A stretch of 64,000 nt of DNA from Nymphaea colorata (taxonomy: Eukaryota; Streptophyta; Magnoliopsida; Nymphaeales; Nymphaeaceae): the NCBI RefSeq assembly GCF_008831285.2, contig NC_045147.1, positions 16,470,854-16,534,853 on the forward strand, in the 5' to 3' direction. This document shows positions 42,102-55,963 of the stretch, piece after piece. Numbering within the stretch: position 1 is the first letter of the stretch; every line of letters starts with the position of its first letter. The translations under genes were made by a program, and so were the position numbers. The notes beneath the pieces are model-generated. The model saw only the letters and a program-made list of their open reading frames with translations, did not search any database and was not told where the DNA came from.

Positions 42102-43903
42102 TGTTGGGATGAGAAGATTCACACCACATGGATCTCTCGGTTTGTCTTAGAATGTCCCGCTTTGAATGTCCCGCTTTTGTTTGCACCCCTCAGTTTTTCT
42201 ACTTACCGGATTAGTGTGGTTTTGTTTTAGCCTTATCTGATATATGAATTTAGACTTTGCATGTGCAATCTATCAAATCATTTTTGAACGTGGGTCCTGC
42301 TTTGCGAAAAGCACTTTTATGGACGTGGGAAGTGAGCTTCCCAGGATTAAGAAGCACGCCTTTTATATAGGAGAGGTGCGCTTCCCTAAGACTGAAAGCT
42401 GTATTAAGTTTTTTTTTTTTTTTTTCACCAAGAGTATGTTTGTTTCATGGGGGATGTGAGATACGTGGCGGTCTGAAATCATCATGGATTCAAGGTTGGA
42501 CCTCCCTTTCCTATGGGACCATCTGACCTTAAATCCACAGGTTATGTAACGTGGATTTAAGATCCACATTATTGAGATCTTCAGTTTATATACGTGAACG
42601 TATTTTTCAGATCTAAGATTTGAGACTATCAAATGTTTTTCATTGAAAAAGAATCTCTATTCCCTCAAATAGGAATCAATTTTAGGTGAAAAAATAATGG
42701 TTTTTGATTAAAAAAATGTATTTCAGGGAAACTATAATATAAAAACAACGAGCTTGTGGGGTTTCTGGTTTGGCTTTTGGGTTCTCAGTTCGAAGAATGC
42801 ACCATGATCAAGGTCATCTCCGAGCTTGAACCACCAGGGGAAACCTAGCCAGTGGGAATGATGGTAACTGGCAAGGTAACACTGGTCGAATTGTAATCCA
42901 TTCAAAAGATGGATACAGGCGGCTCCTATGATCCCATCCTTCGATAGTTCTTTAGATTGGAGCTTTCTCAAATCCTGAAAGGGGAAGGAAATCTCGCAGG
43001 CCCATAAAACTCACTCCCAAGTGTGGTGATTTACAAGTTTCTTCCTTGCAATTGTGAAAGGAACGCACGATCAATACAGGGTGGGCTCGATGCTAATGAA
43101 GGAGAGATCACCTCCGATACGGTCAAGGTCTGTGAGGCTTGCGCCCTTTTTTCCGCATGGTAAGGCAGAAAAAAGGTCATAAAGGTTTGCCTCGAGGGAC
43201 TTAAGTGGGGTCGTACGTTGGTCCTGCGGAATCTGCTTGGTTAACGGAGAAAGTGTCAAGGAGGGGGAGGTAAAGGAGGAAGCTCTCACGCGCAAGGCAC
43301 AATTTGGCCCCCGCATTTGATGGGATTCCGACCAACTGTTGTCTTAAAGGTATTGGTCTTCCAGAACGACTTGCAGAAGGCAGAGTTGCAGAAGGCAGAG
43401 TGATGAAAAAGGTCCTACCATGTCAGTGTTAATGTCATCCCGAAGCATCAAGGGAAGGTCCATAACTAACTTCTCTAAAAGGATGACGGTTTCTTTCAGG
43501 CAAGTGGGAGGAACCTGATGCCCGAATGGGAGCTGAAGCCTCCCCCTGCTTCCAGAGTTTAGGGTTGTTTTGGTGTAGGAAGTGGGTATAGTACAATGTC
43601 GACTAGGTACTACGCTAACAAGAATCGAGCTGTCGATGTGCATTTTCATTGCATTGCCTGCTGTCCTGCTGTGACGAGGGTTTCGTCACACCACCAATGA
43701 CTGTTTACTGAACTTAAGTGATTCATATTCAGGTCTAATTGACGAAGTGGGAGAAATTCACATCCCACTCTTGGAGTGGCTTTCAAACCAAGATCTCCTG
43801 ACAGTGAATGTGAGATTAGGGACTTACATTCCCTTGGGTGTACTTTCCCGTCCCCCAGTTACATGCAGCTTCCACAAGTGCCAAGCCAAGAAAGTTGCTG
43901 AGG

Positions 43904-43969
<66 letters not shown>

Positions 43970-46299
43970 ATTATGTGAAATGCCTATGTCGAAAAGAAAG
44001 AAAGAGAAAAAAAAAACCTATGGGCAGTAGGAATGCTAGTTACCGAAGAAGGTAGTAACGATAGAAAGAATCTTGCGAAGGCCTCGGTTTGAGAGGTTTG
44101 CTCATCCGAAGTCCCTTGTAAAACTGGTTTCTGCCCAGGTTGAAAATCAACCCTTAGGCTCATTAGGAAAGTCAGGTTAAGGGTGCAATAAAGAAAACCG
44201 TAACCCTACAGGCCTACTTCCTCATTATCACCCATCTCTTATTATTTTTTCTTCGTTTTCTCTGACTGCTCCTCAAACTGTGAAACAGGAGAAGAATGCA
44301 ATAACCTATTTCAGAAAGAAACTGTGAGCTGGCTCACAGAAAGATCTTGGCTGAACTTTTGTTGGCTGGATACGTACATGTTAGGAGTTGGCTTTGATGA
44401 TCCATTTAAATTAAATTGAAGGAGTACTGAACAGATTTTCTGACTTGTGTCCCACAATTCAAAGCCTGGCCCGGCTTATTTGTTATTGGGCCCAGGGGTG
44501 AGCTTTGTTCATGCATTTATAAGCATGCTGGGCCTTTATGGGTCAGCCCAACGTCAGCTAAACGGACCAGCTCAGTGCAGCCCAGTGCCCAGGCTTACTA
44601 CCCTGACCATTAACGGAGATCTAGCAAAAACTAGTTAACATATTTGTATGAAAAATGCATTGCAAAAATATGAGAAATACGGCAACCATGTAGAGTCTTG
44701 TCACATGGGGAGTTCTCAAGCTGCCCAGAGGGTCCAGAAATTTTATAGAAAAGTGAAAAATATAGCAGGGGTTAGATTCATTGAGACACCAATTTTTAGA
44801 GTAAGCAACTCTAGACAATATCGTCTAACAAAATTAGACAGCAATAGACAAGTCACATACTCCTTATATTCTTTCTTGAGGCGTGTGCGTTTTAATATGA
44901 ATTTCATCATTTTTTATTCAATCAATTATAAGATGACAGTTATGCAAATTAAACAGTAAGAACTAAAACTCTTCCTTCACTCTCCCATGGTTCGTTGCTC
45001 TCTTTTTGCTCATTTTTCAGTTCAAACCCTCTCATATCATGCAAGTGCTGAATAATTCTGCTATTTCGAATAGTTGCTCATCATTGTACACTGTGGAAAA
45101 CCCATGTCCCATATCCAATTGTTTAAAAAGGGTGAACACAAGTCACGCGCGTTGATTTCACTTGGAAGAGTGAAATACCTCTACGACCAGTCATTTGCTC
45201 ATGATACCCACATTGTAGAACATTCCACCTATATGAACCATTTCCACTTGACTAAGCACTCACCAGGAGAACCAAGCAGGCCAGTCCTTATTCCACTTAA
45301 ACAGGTGCACCACCTTACCCACTTAAACAGGAGAATCAACGAACTCACATCAGTTGGCAAGATTCTTTATTTGTACCATGTTGCTGAGTGTCACAAATAT
45401 TTGTTTGTACTCCCACTCCACAAGCAAAAAATTTCCATGATATACGGATACCAGTGCGCTTTCGTGTGCATGTATGGGCTTGGCGCAGAGAACCCATTTT
45501 CATTTTTGTGAGAGGTTCAGCCAAAATAACTACCTCCATGAAATAGACACGAATTTTCATCATTACACGGGCGGTCCCAAAATACACTAAGACGGCTGCT
45601 CTACTTGGTTGCGTTACTAGATCATAACAAACACTGCAAATGACTTGGAAATTTCATCAACAGAGACGTTATTCAAAGGAGACATATAGTAGGGAGCAGG
45701 CAGTCCGAGGAAGCTCTAAATATGAAAAGGAAACAAAGATATGAGATTGATGATGAGAAGTTACAATCCTGGCTCAAATGTAGAAATGGGGAGATCGGCC
45801 TATGCAGCAAATTTGAGAAAGTCACCATCGCTTATTGTCAGAAAGCGAAATGCATGCCTCTCGACTGTAGTAACACGAGTATTTGTGAATACAAAGAATA
45901 ATCAAGTTACCATTGCCTCCTCCATCCATGTAATCTCTATAAAGAATATGAAACGCATGAAACAGATAAACTCAGAATAACTGGTAACAGCGCAGGAGGT
46001 TTATGTTGAACAGAACAGGGAAGTGTTCTCGTCACAAAATTTGCCAAGGACTTCAATATGTATGTGAACAGATATCATGTCAGCAGGTTGACTTAATTTG
46101 TACAATGCCTGTCAATGTTCACTTCATTATACCAAGGTTGAGTCTTCGTAAACAAAATCTTTTGCCTTGATTAAGACAACTATATATGCACATTGTGGAA
46201 AAGAATACACGCCACTTGACATTGACCTGATAAGAGCTTCAGATGGAACCATCACCTACTGTGTGAAAAAGTTGAGATGCCCATGGTTTAACTTTAGGA
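42102..46299. other. Intergenic between convergent calmodulin and NAA40
   Basis: The calmodulin 3' UTR is followed by repeat-like DNA with recurrent GGATTTAAGATCCAC-type motifs also seen near 60.6-60.95 kb, a compound GT/TA microsatellite, and several open frames (42732-43649 minus, 45074-45511 plus) for which I see no family, no conserved splice logic and no start context. Confidence 0.5.
43903..43965. repeat. Compound (GT)n(TA)n microsatellite
   Basis: About 16 bases of GT pass directly into about 47 bases of TA. Confidence 0.95.
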
Positions 46300-49200
46300 T
46301 CAATGGTGTGCTTCACCTGTAAAGCTGTTTCCCTGCACAAAAATCAGATCATCAAAAACACTTGAGAGTTGGCTGTGTTAAATCTGCATTACTTTCACGG
46401 TCTGTCTTTTTCCCCTACTCATCTAGTAACCAGAAACCTGCCCCTACAATGCATAAAACACATAATAGCATTCCAAATTTCATTATTGAGGATAATAACT
46501 AACCTCTAATTTGTCTTTAGCTTCAGGATGGAATGTTTTGCACAGTATTTCATAACTCTTCTCAGCTCCTATCTGGAAACAAAACCGTGTAATCCATTGA
46601 GGATGCCAAATGCACCATGGCAAGTTGTAAAAGAAAGAGTAGCAAACAATAATTGAACTGTATACTGATTGTTAACAGGATGTTCCTCTAGTTGAGATGC
46701 TACACACCAGAGGATCAACTCGCGAAGGTGAAATGGTCGAAATTGTGTATCTGTCAAAACAATGTGAAATCAATGTTTATATACAAAGTCATGCTTCAGC
46801 CTGAAGCTGATATAGAACAGCCATAAGTTATTATGATTACACACCAATGCATTATGCATTACCTAAGTTTACTTGTGTAGAAATGCATGGCTGACACATT
46901 TGCCTTCTGAACTGTAAGCATAACAGCACCCATTCGATTCTGTACACAAAAAAGAATATAGTCTGATTCTGCATAGTTCTAGTAAAAAAAAAATAAAAAA
47001 TGCAAGGTCCAAGTAGAACACAACAGAAAAAGAAAACCTTTATCTAAGCCCATGAGTAACAGCAAAGATTCAATAACTAGTAAATTGCAACTGTTTAATG
47101 AAGAAATATGAACAGTACCTTTCGAGCAATAAGCTCAATGAGTTGCATCAGGAACTTGCCTAACCCCTTCCCTTGCACACAGGGCTCCAACTGAAGTTCA
47201 TAAACATATGTAACAGGTATGTCCTCCTCCACAATAAAGCGATACTGTACAAACCCCACAACTGAATCTCCATCTGCCATCCAGTGGATTTGGCATTCAT
47301 CTGAATCATCGTTGAGAGTTTCTTTAGCAACTGTTCCTCTGGCTCTTCGGATAAATATATAACGTGCTTCAGGAGCAACCATTTCTCTGCGTTTGATCTT
47401 CTCTTCAGCAGGCCATTCTGGTCCATATGGACCTTCCATATTAAGCTGAAAATCTATAGTAGGTTAGGCTGATACACTACTTAAACAATTGAAGAGTACA
47501 AAAATCACCACCTATTTCTTGGGAAACCAGGAAAAAGAAAAGTCACATATGTACCTTTAACAGACACTGAATGTACTTTTTCATAGGAGAAGAAAGTTGG
47601 TCACCAATTCCTGACTCCAGACATAGTGTGAGTCCTGGATGTAGACAAGTTCAGAACATGACATCAGGTTCTTCAAGTAAACTTGCAACTTAGCACTTTG
47701 TCAATAGAGCTGCTGAATGAACAAGAGAGGAAATCAATAATGGGAGTTGGCTAAAGATTAAGGAATGGGAAGGAGATCGTTTGAATGGACAAACAATGGC
47801 ATAGTTTAAAGCAGAGGCTCCTTTTAGTTCTCTTTCAAGTTTATTACAGAATATATCTGCTTCCCCAAATATGTATAGCTGGACATTGCAATCAGAAATT
47901 GGCAGGATCGAGCAACAAAAGGTAGCAGCTTCCCATGAAGCATCAAAACTAACCATTCCTATCAAACTTCTGAAAGGGCTGAAAAAAAGCAAGATGGTCA
48001 GCTTCAGCTGATGCAGCTTTTATTATGCCATCAATTGCTTTTCTCTTTTCAAGAACCTATTCCAATCAGACAAGTTCGACATTAGCATATTATTGTAGAA
48101 TACAACCTGTACGAATATAATCACAAAATGATAAGTAAAAAGCCCTGCTCAACTACCTTCAAAAAAATTGACAACAAAGAAACAACAGCTCATAAGAATT
48201 CAACCAACACAAAAGGCAGAGGCACCCAGTTAGCTTCCATCCATTGTATGAATATGAGCTTCAAAGAAAAAAGGAATTAAAAATGATGCCAACTTTAATC
48301 AGCACGTTCAAAGAAGCATCAAGCAGAACCCAAACATAAATATAGTGCACAGTTTGTGCCAATATCAGCACAATCTGCCAGCGATAACTTTACAAGGAAA
48401 GAGAGTTCCAAACCTACGCTTCTCATGAATGTTTTTAGGCGTAAGTATCAGGCGTTTAATTATTTACAACACCAAACTCTAAAATTTCTGAATTCTAGTG
48501 ATCTCCACTTCTTACTTTATTATCATCATACAAGAGGTGGGATTCTTTCGACCTAAATCTTTCCATCAAGAAATTAAATAAATAGCTCATGGGCAGAAAC
48601 CCAAAAAATGATCTTGCTGACCCCAAGGTAAAAGTAGAAATTGTACTCGCCATTTAATTAGACTAACAGTCCTGAGCTAATGCTGAATCCGCATGTTACA
48701 AATGCTTAACCCCAGGCTCCAGCCGTGAGGAAAGGGATTTTCTTTTCCTGCTATTGGTAAACTATAGTATCAGAGCATCTCTCTTTACAGTATAATTCCT
48801 CTCCAATTCGATGGATCAGTAGGCAAGAGAAACTAATTCTGGGTATCTCCTGCAAGACTTTTAAGTCGTAGAAATTGAATTGAGACAGTACACACACTTT
48901 TCTCCACGAAATAAATTCAAGAGGCTAATAACCCGTGCTTAACAGAATAGACTATCTTCCAAGAATTGCAGAATGCAAGATGAGATACAGATTCAACTTC
49001 TAGCATCTCCAGGAGGCTATGATACAGAGCGGTAGCCATGTTCGAATGGTTATTTATCCTCTAGTCTGTGCGAAGGGCAGTTGAACCTTACAGGAAATTA
49101 TTTAGGGTAATAGGACCCAAGACAATGCAACCAACTCAGACGTCGTCCTCCTACTAGGTTTAGAAGCCGAGCGAGTGAAACTGCACAGAGCCCAGAATAA

Positions 49201-49821
49201 TAAACTACGGGGTGGACAGCTTTGAACCAAATTACAAACCTTCTCAACTTACAGTATAACTAATACAATCCTCTTTCTGAAAGTCAATAGTGGCACCATA
49301 TCTTGGTCGTGGAACTTATTGTAGCTCTAGAGTCTACAAAGTTATTGTTCTTAATGAATTCCATTGATTTACATGTTCCATCATTCGCTACAACAGATAT
49401 ATCAGTCGGAATGTTAAGACGCCAACAAGAAAAGGTTAGTAGGAGGAGTAGACAAGGGAAAATGGTTCTTAGTTTCTGACTACACAAGTCCATCGGTAAC
49501 GTTGGAAACCACATGGTCCTAATCTCAACATGCTAAAATTCATCAGTTTAATGTGTTATCAAGGACCAACCTGCTATAAGATTACAAGGATCAAAAGTAA
49601 CAGTCAGATAGAGAAGCTAAATATGGAGCTTAAACTCAGTAATTCATCTAATCACGCAAACAATAGCCATCTAAAAATGGGCATTTTGGGGAAGATTATT
49701 AAGGAAGAGATGGACAAAAAAGAAAATGAAAGGGAAGATACTCCAAAACAAGTGGGGCAATAACTATTTTCAACCTCAACCTCAATGGTGGTGCGCTCCA
49801 CCTCAACTTCCATCAACGCAA

Positions 49822-49876
<55 letters not shown>

Positions 49877-49925
49877 CTTTCCTCTTAGACTTCTTCTCCT
49901 TGTTCTGAAGCTTCTTGGTATCCAT
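46300..49925 (-). CDS. NAA40: N-alpha-acetyltransferase 40 (NatD), histone H4/H2A N-terminal acetyltransferase
   Basis: NAA40 transfers acetyl from acetyl-CoA to the N-terminal Ser of histones H4 and H2A. Eight exons: 49925-49875, 48056-47954, 47634-47555, 47445-47119, 46939-46863, 46750-46708, 46572-46504 and 46332-46300, 260 codons plus TGA with all phases consistent. The product starts MDTKKLQNKEKKSKRKEVLE, then KRKAIDGIIKAAS, CLESGIGDQLSSPMKKYIQ, MEGPYGPEWPAEEKIKRREM and the GNAT core. Acetyl-CoA motif A is CVQGKGLGKFLMQLIE (Q169-x-x-G-x-G), and the C-terminal GNAT half is MGAVMLTVQKANVSAMHFYT. Each block matches plant and animal NAA40 in order, and the length is typical. The short final exon (GNSFTGEAHH) is the least certain. 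Intron 1 has an extreme donor, GAG|GTCTCTCTC. Confidence 0.95.
49825..49873 (-). repeat. (CT)n abutting the NAA40 intron 1 donor
   Basis: On the minus strand the CT run starts with the T of the GT donor itself (49874-49873), so exon 1 passes straight into the microsatellite. It is close to 48 bases long. Confidence 0.95.
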
Positions 49926-51318
49926 GGCGACCGCTATGGGAGTGACGAAGATCTCTCCCTCCTCCCAGTTAGAGAAGGAAGGACCACCGCAGCATTATCT
50001 GATAAAATCCTTTTGACACAAGGAGGAGGTGCGAGCATCCTGCAATATTTCAAAGGGTTGAAGAACAGCAAAAAAGGGAACGCCGCGCGAAAAAGCAGCG
50101 AATAACAGGGACCAAGGCAAGGGTGAAAGGTAACGAATCTAAGATCGGAGCCAAAAGAGAAAGGAACGGCATCAAGATAGTGCTTAAATGGAACCCGTTT
50201 CCGTAAGGGGAATCGGTCCAGATTAACCACAAGGAAGTTGTTTTACCAATGACAAAACCCAACTTTGGAATTAACAGAAATTTAATAATCTAAAATTTAG
50301 GAAGAAAGGTCCGCGAAAATTGAAAAGGTTTGCCAAAAATTAGGAAAAAACAACCTAAAAAGATGATTTATAAGGGCAGAATCACTTTGAAGATTAAAGT
50401 ATGCTTTGACATTATAAAAAAATTAAAATAGTTGAAAGAAACAATTAAAGAATGGTGACCTGATTTGACCTTTCTTTCTTTTACCGATCTTCAATCGACC
50501 AGCGACTTTCTGACTCAAAAAGCCTGCAACTTTGAAGAGTTGATCATGCGTTCTTACGCCCTTAAAAATTCGAAAAACCGGCGGCCCGATCTTTTCAGTT
50601 TCCCTTACGAGCCAATCGAGTGTTTAGGGAAACCGTGTTATTCCATGATGAATCATGAACGACCCTCATGATGGTAAGAAAGAAGCTCATGGCTTTACCG
50701 ATAACTAGCTCGGTTGCAAGAATAAACTTGGAAGATATGTAAACACAAGGGAGACTGCATACGGGATGCAACTTTTGCCTCATGGGTTCACATCTTAGTT
50801 AAATTCGGACTTAATCGAGACGCGGGCTTGGATTGATTAGATGATCCAAACTGAGTCAGTTAACCGACATATTACAATTTTATTTCTTTTAAAAAATAAG
50901 AAAAACATCTAAAATAAAAAAAATAATAATAAAATTTAAATATGACAAATGAGTAGTAATTCATGCTGCGCATACTACAGCTGGAATTTTGAACAGTTCG
51001 ATCCAATGAAATAAAGGATTTGATATTTTTAGCTCGGTCACATGATAATCCAAGGAGGCTTTCCATGTTATGCCCCGAACACATGTTCTCACTTATACGA
51101 AAAGGGACATTTTGATCATTTTATTGGAGAAAATTTTCTTGGGCTCCAGTTTTGCCCTCATAGAGGTGAGAGTCTTCCATTTAACAAGTGAAGGCATTTT
51201 CGTCATTTATATCGCATAACACATGGTCCCATGTTGGGGACTATAACATATAGTGATTATAACCATGCTGCTTTCACTAGTAGCATCCAACTCCTTATTT
51301 ACCAATCAATGGCTCTAG

Positions 51319-51450
51319 AAGGGCAGAGACAGAAATTTTTTATGAGGGATTTCAACTTATAGTTTCAAAATTTTAACAAGAGACAAAATATAATTTTTTA
51401 AATCTTTTATATAGAATAAATGATTTTTTTAAAAAAAAAATTTACATGTC
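51319..51450. mobile_element. Relic related to the 137-bp hAT-type element
   Basis: AGGGCAGAGACAGAAATTTT and TATGAGGGA closely match the left end of the element at 59531. The right terminal repeat and target duplication are missing, so limits are approximate. Confidence 0.4.
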
Positions 51451-52928
51451 CCCCATGTCAATTGGTTTGGTTGATGGCCTTTTTGGTGAGTTTGGTCTCA
51501 TGCATGACAACCCATCTAGAGCTATGTTGAGATAATAAGGCATCATTTCATATTTCACCAAACTAAATTTGTATGTCACAAACAGACAAAGCGTGTAGAA
51601 CTTGATTTTCATTTAATTTTGGAAAAAATATAAGCAGGGATCAATATGATAGCATATATACTACAAAGTGTACACTTAATATTGAATGCAAAGGCACTTG
51701 AAAATGAACGACTTGACTTGAGTTTTAATAAATCCGATTTGGATCCGGTATCTGACAAAACTGCTTCAAAGTCGGAAGAAAATGCAGATCATACGAAAGA
51801 TGGGGGCAGAGCTGATTGGTTAAGGAGATTACTGCCTTCTCCGTGTGGAGATATATTCAACCCTCTTGTTTATCTGTTGTATTACTCAAAAGAGCAGTGA
51901 AAGGCAATTATATACATCTCCATGTCTTTGTAAATGAACCATAATTTTATTCATTCAATGAAGGCGATCATAATCCTCTTACGCTTACTGTTTTGTTTTA
52001 TTTGATGTCGCCGTTTTTCTGCTTTGGTTTTCCACATCATTCAGCATCATATGTTATACTATGTGAACTGCCATATGCATGCAATTATTCAATTTCACTT
52101 TCAGTTAAGTGAAGCAAGTACTTCGACACATTAAAAATACTAATTATAAAACTTGGTAATCAGGTCCTCAAAGGTCACACCATGAAATGCTTCTGCTGTG
52201 ACCTCCAAGCCGATTGCATGCGCATGCAGGCGCGAATAGCTTGGATGCTCGAGACACAAGTACTCTCCTATAAACCATATAAACTGTTAATAAATGTTAA
52301 AAATTTTCCATAAAATAATGCCTTTTTTAACTATGACGTGTTGTGAGGGAGGTTGAACACATGATCAACAGTACTGCTGAATATATTTTTGAACAGTTTG
52401 AGCCAGAAAAGTGGGGATCAGAGATTTTGCAATGAACTTCCAAGTATATTTTCGATCTTATTTGTATGATTCATGGGTTTTAGGTTAATAACCATGACAA
52501 CATCGTTTAGATGGCAAATTGAAAAGTTTGCGGAAATACTTTACCAGTGTTTGTCAGTTATTTGGATAATATCAACAATGAATTGTTTACTGAATGTGGG
52601 CATTCAATATGCAATATGGTATACACTTGCCTGTTGTTATTTGTAGTTCCCAAGGCGGCAGCCAATTTTTTTTTTTATAGAGTACTAAATATATAATTAA
52701 CAAATTTTCAATTGACCTTGGGGCAGTGATCTGGGTCTCATGGGCCTACCTGCTATACTGGACCAGGTCCACCGAGATCAACATATAAATTCAAAGTTTT
52801 GTGCTGAGATCATTAAATGAAGTTCTTTAGATGAAGACACTGCTCTTTCAGATGCCTCTAGATGTCATCTTCAATAACACCTCAAACTATTGAGGGTAGG
52901 TTACTAAAATACAGTTTGTTAACGGGGG

Positions 52929-53074
52929 CTAGTGGTGACACCAGCCAACAAAATAAACTTTATTTGCATATATAAACTTCATTGATTTTCAGTTTTTTAC
53001 AATAGGAGTGATCCTTAAAGTTTGAAATTTAATCTTAGAATGCCCTTAGAAAGAAAATTCTGACTCTACCACTG
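52929..53074. mobile_element. 146-bp hAT-type element
   Basis: It is flanked by AACGGGGG (52921-52928) and AACGGGGA (53075-53082), 7 of 8 identical. The ends are CTAGTGGTGACACC and (complement of the right end) CAGTGGTAGAGTCAGAA, similar to the CAGTGGCGGAGCCAG-like ends of plant hAT elements. The interior is AT-rich and non-coding. Confidence 0.6.
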
Positions 53075-55253
53075 AACGGGGAACAATTTTGAAACAATCT
53101 GGCGCCATCGTTCCTGGAAATGAATGGTCGCGGACTTCTTGAGGACTTTTCTGGCTTGCAGCTTCATTATGGCCAGCCCTCCTCCTTGCTTTCATTTTCA
53201 TAATATAACTCAATTTGAATAAGCTGGACATGAGAAGATTTCAACAAAGCGATCCTTGTCATAAGCCAGTTTTACTAACGAAATTTCAAACAAAATCCTG
53301 TCATCGCAAATTGCAGGATCTCTTGAGAATTTGCTCTTCCTGTTATTCTTTAATTGTTTTCCTTCCAATTCTTTAAGGGGTAGATATAAACAAGCGCATT
53401 CAGTTGTTAATTTAGAACCGACCACTCAGAATCGGTGACATCGAGATGAGCAGCTGTAACCCAAATAAGATAAAAGTAATGAAACTGCAGATACACCATT
53501 GTTGGTGTGCGACATTGTAGACAAAAATTTACAAGATGGCAAGCCTGCTACCAGATATGCCACATAAATTTCTCCGTCGAAAACCAAATCTCATGATAAT
53601 TTTCAACAGTCCTGCTAGTTGCCGCACCGCTGTTTTTAGGAGTCCCTTGCATATGTATTGCAGAGGGAGATTCTTTCAGATACTTGTGGCTATGGAGTTT
53701 CCGAGCACTGAATGCGTCCCACATCATAATTATTAAAGAACTCTCAGATCTTCAATCTGCAAACAACGGCCATGCTGTTGCACATTTGACTTGTGGTGGA
53801 AAACGCCATGCAAAAACTCTTTTAAAATATTTACACAGCTCAAGCCTCAAGTCTTTGGTGGCATACTGTTGGCAGATGTGAACTGATGTGACTGATACTG
53901 ATCGTGGCGGCGACTTCCTACTGCCGCTCACCGAAGCAGGAGCCGGACGTTAAATATCTTCTGTCTGTTAAAGAACTAAGAAAAATCTGTGGCCACAAGC
54001 CGAGAATCTTGGGATTTCTTAGAAAATTTCCGGTCTTTGTCTATCTACCGTTGTCAGCTTTATGAGTTTTAGGCACGAACCAGCATGCATATGGGCAGCA
54101 ACCAGGAAAGAACAAACGGATGCTTCCTCCGTCCTTTTTGCTCACCAAAATACTTATTCGATGGTGCTGAGATTGATGGTATATATTCGCCACAATTTTG
54201 CAAAAAAATATCCACACCATGAATCGTTGATCATATCATCACTCTAAATATTCACTAATATATATTTCCCTTTTCGTGGTTTTAGGAAATTTTAGTAGAA
54301 AGTTTCTTCTGTCAGGATGGGTTCCCAATATTTGATCCGGTTCTCTGTAAAAATGGGAACTAAGCAATCGCAGAGTGCTTGCATCATGCTGTCTCATCCT
54401 TCAAATTATGCAGGACACTCAGTTTTGTTTCAGAAGAAAAGGAATCATGCTTTAGATGATTTGAAATGAACAGCAATTACCTGCAACCTTTTGGCTCAGG
54501 AGTTAAATGGTTTACTGTGAGTTCCAGAAAGCCAGACCTACAATAGTCTGTGATCCGTCACGAATAATAACTTCGATGGATTAGGTGTGGCTATTGGATA
54601 TATGTTCTAAGTAATCAGGTGCAGTGCTCCCTAGTGGGCGGAAATTAAGGCCCTTGGTCAGAAGTCGTGACCTGATATGCTGGTCTGTGGAGTTTGTACG
54701 ACACATTGATTTCTGCATTACATATGAGTTGAATCTTCTCGAGCTCGACTCATATATTGCTCGGCTGGAGCTTGAATTGAACTGTAGAAGATCAGCTTGA
54801 GGACGACTAGATAGACCGAATCCCAGGTTGAGGTCGGCTCGTTTACCAACTCTTGATTGACTTGTTTCATTTCTTTGGTTTTAAGTTTGAAAGTTACAAA
54901 AAGATAGATACATAACTTAGATTAAAGAAGCTTACTTGAGTTGAACTCATTTATAAGCTCAAGCTTTCAGTTAATCTCAAGCTCAACTCATTTCTGGTCA
55001 AGGTTAACCGTAAGAGCCTGGTTAAAAAAGGAGTTCGAGAAGGCTCCACTGTTGTACAGTCTTAGTTGAATCCTCTTAAGGTTATATTACTTGAAAAGGT
55101 TTTACGACAAAGAAAGATATCGACAGAGACAATGGATTGCTTGAAAGCCCGCTGCATGCGGGTAGAGAAGGGAGAGAGAGAAAGAAATTAACTCGCAAAT
55201 GTCCACTTCTGCGTACGTCTGCCATTAGGAATATGAACAAATTAAACGGCTAA

Positions 55254-55902
55254 TTAATTTCCATTGCCAACAACTGACCAATTCTCTCTCGTTTCGCATC
55301 TTGCTGACGAGAAGATCAGGTTCTTCGATGCTTTAGTGCTATTGGTTACATCCGTTCTTATCGTGAAAGTGGCACGGACTGGTCTGTGATCCGAGTGCCT
55401 CATCTCTCCTCTCTCGTACAGGTTTTGCTTTATAGCCTTCCCATGCCACAGTATTCTGTCACACCTATGTACAGGAAGAAAACGACCATGTTATTTACTT
55501 GGACGGAAGATCGTTGCCATTGACCATGCATCCCTACAGATTGAAGAATTCATGCAAATGTCATCCATATTTCTGTCAAGGGTACTTACTGTTTTAAATT
55601 AAAACTAGTTGTTTCAAAACATTTTTCATTTATGTAACTAATGATCTCTTACAAGTGGAAGAAATCAAGCAAGAAAACAATTACCATGCCGGGGCGCGCT
55701 TCTTTTTCCTGTTTCCACCATTATCGGATCCATAGTACTCATCGGAACCATGAGAATATTTATATGTTGGCGCAAACTCTATGGTTCCTTCGTGCCATCC
55801 ATGGAAAACTCCACCCTCGGAGAGCTCTACCCTTAGCTTCACATGTCAAGCCATTGGAAACTTTTAATAACAGTGAGTTTAATATTGCCATAAACAAGAA
55901 CC

Positions 55903-55963
<61 letters not shown>

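Larger units (their letters stand above)
49926..55253. other. Intergenic, NAA40 to 5-phosphatase
   Basis: This is about 5.3 kb without a supportable gene. The first few hundred bases should contain the NAA40 promoter and 5' UTR. One open frame at 51646-51900 (ending ADWLRRLLPSPCGDIFNPLV and a short tail) looks protein-like but is not recognised. The region holds one delimited hAT-type element and one relic. Confidence 0.5.

Noticed and set aside
45074-45511. 145-codon plus-strand open frame
   Set aside because: No family resemblance, no splice partners, no start context; the opposite strand is equally open.
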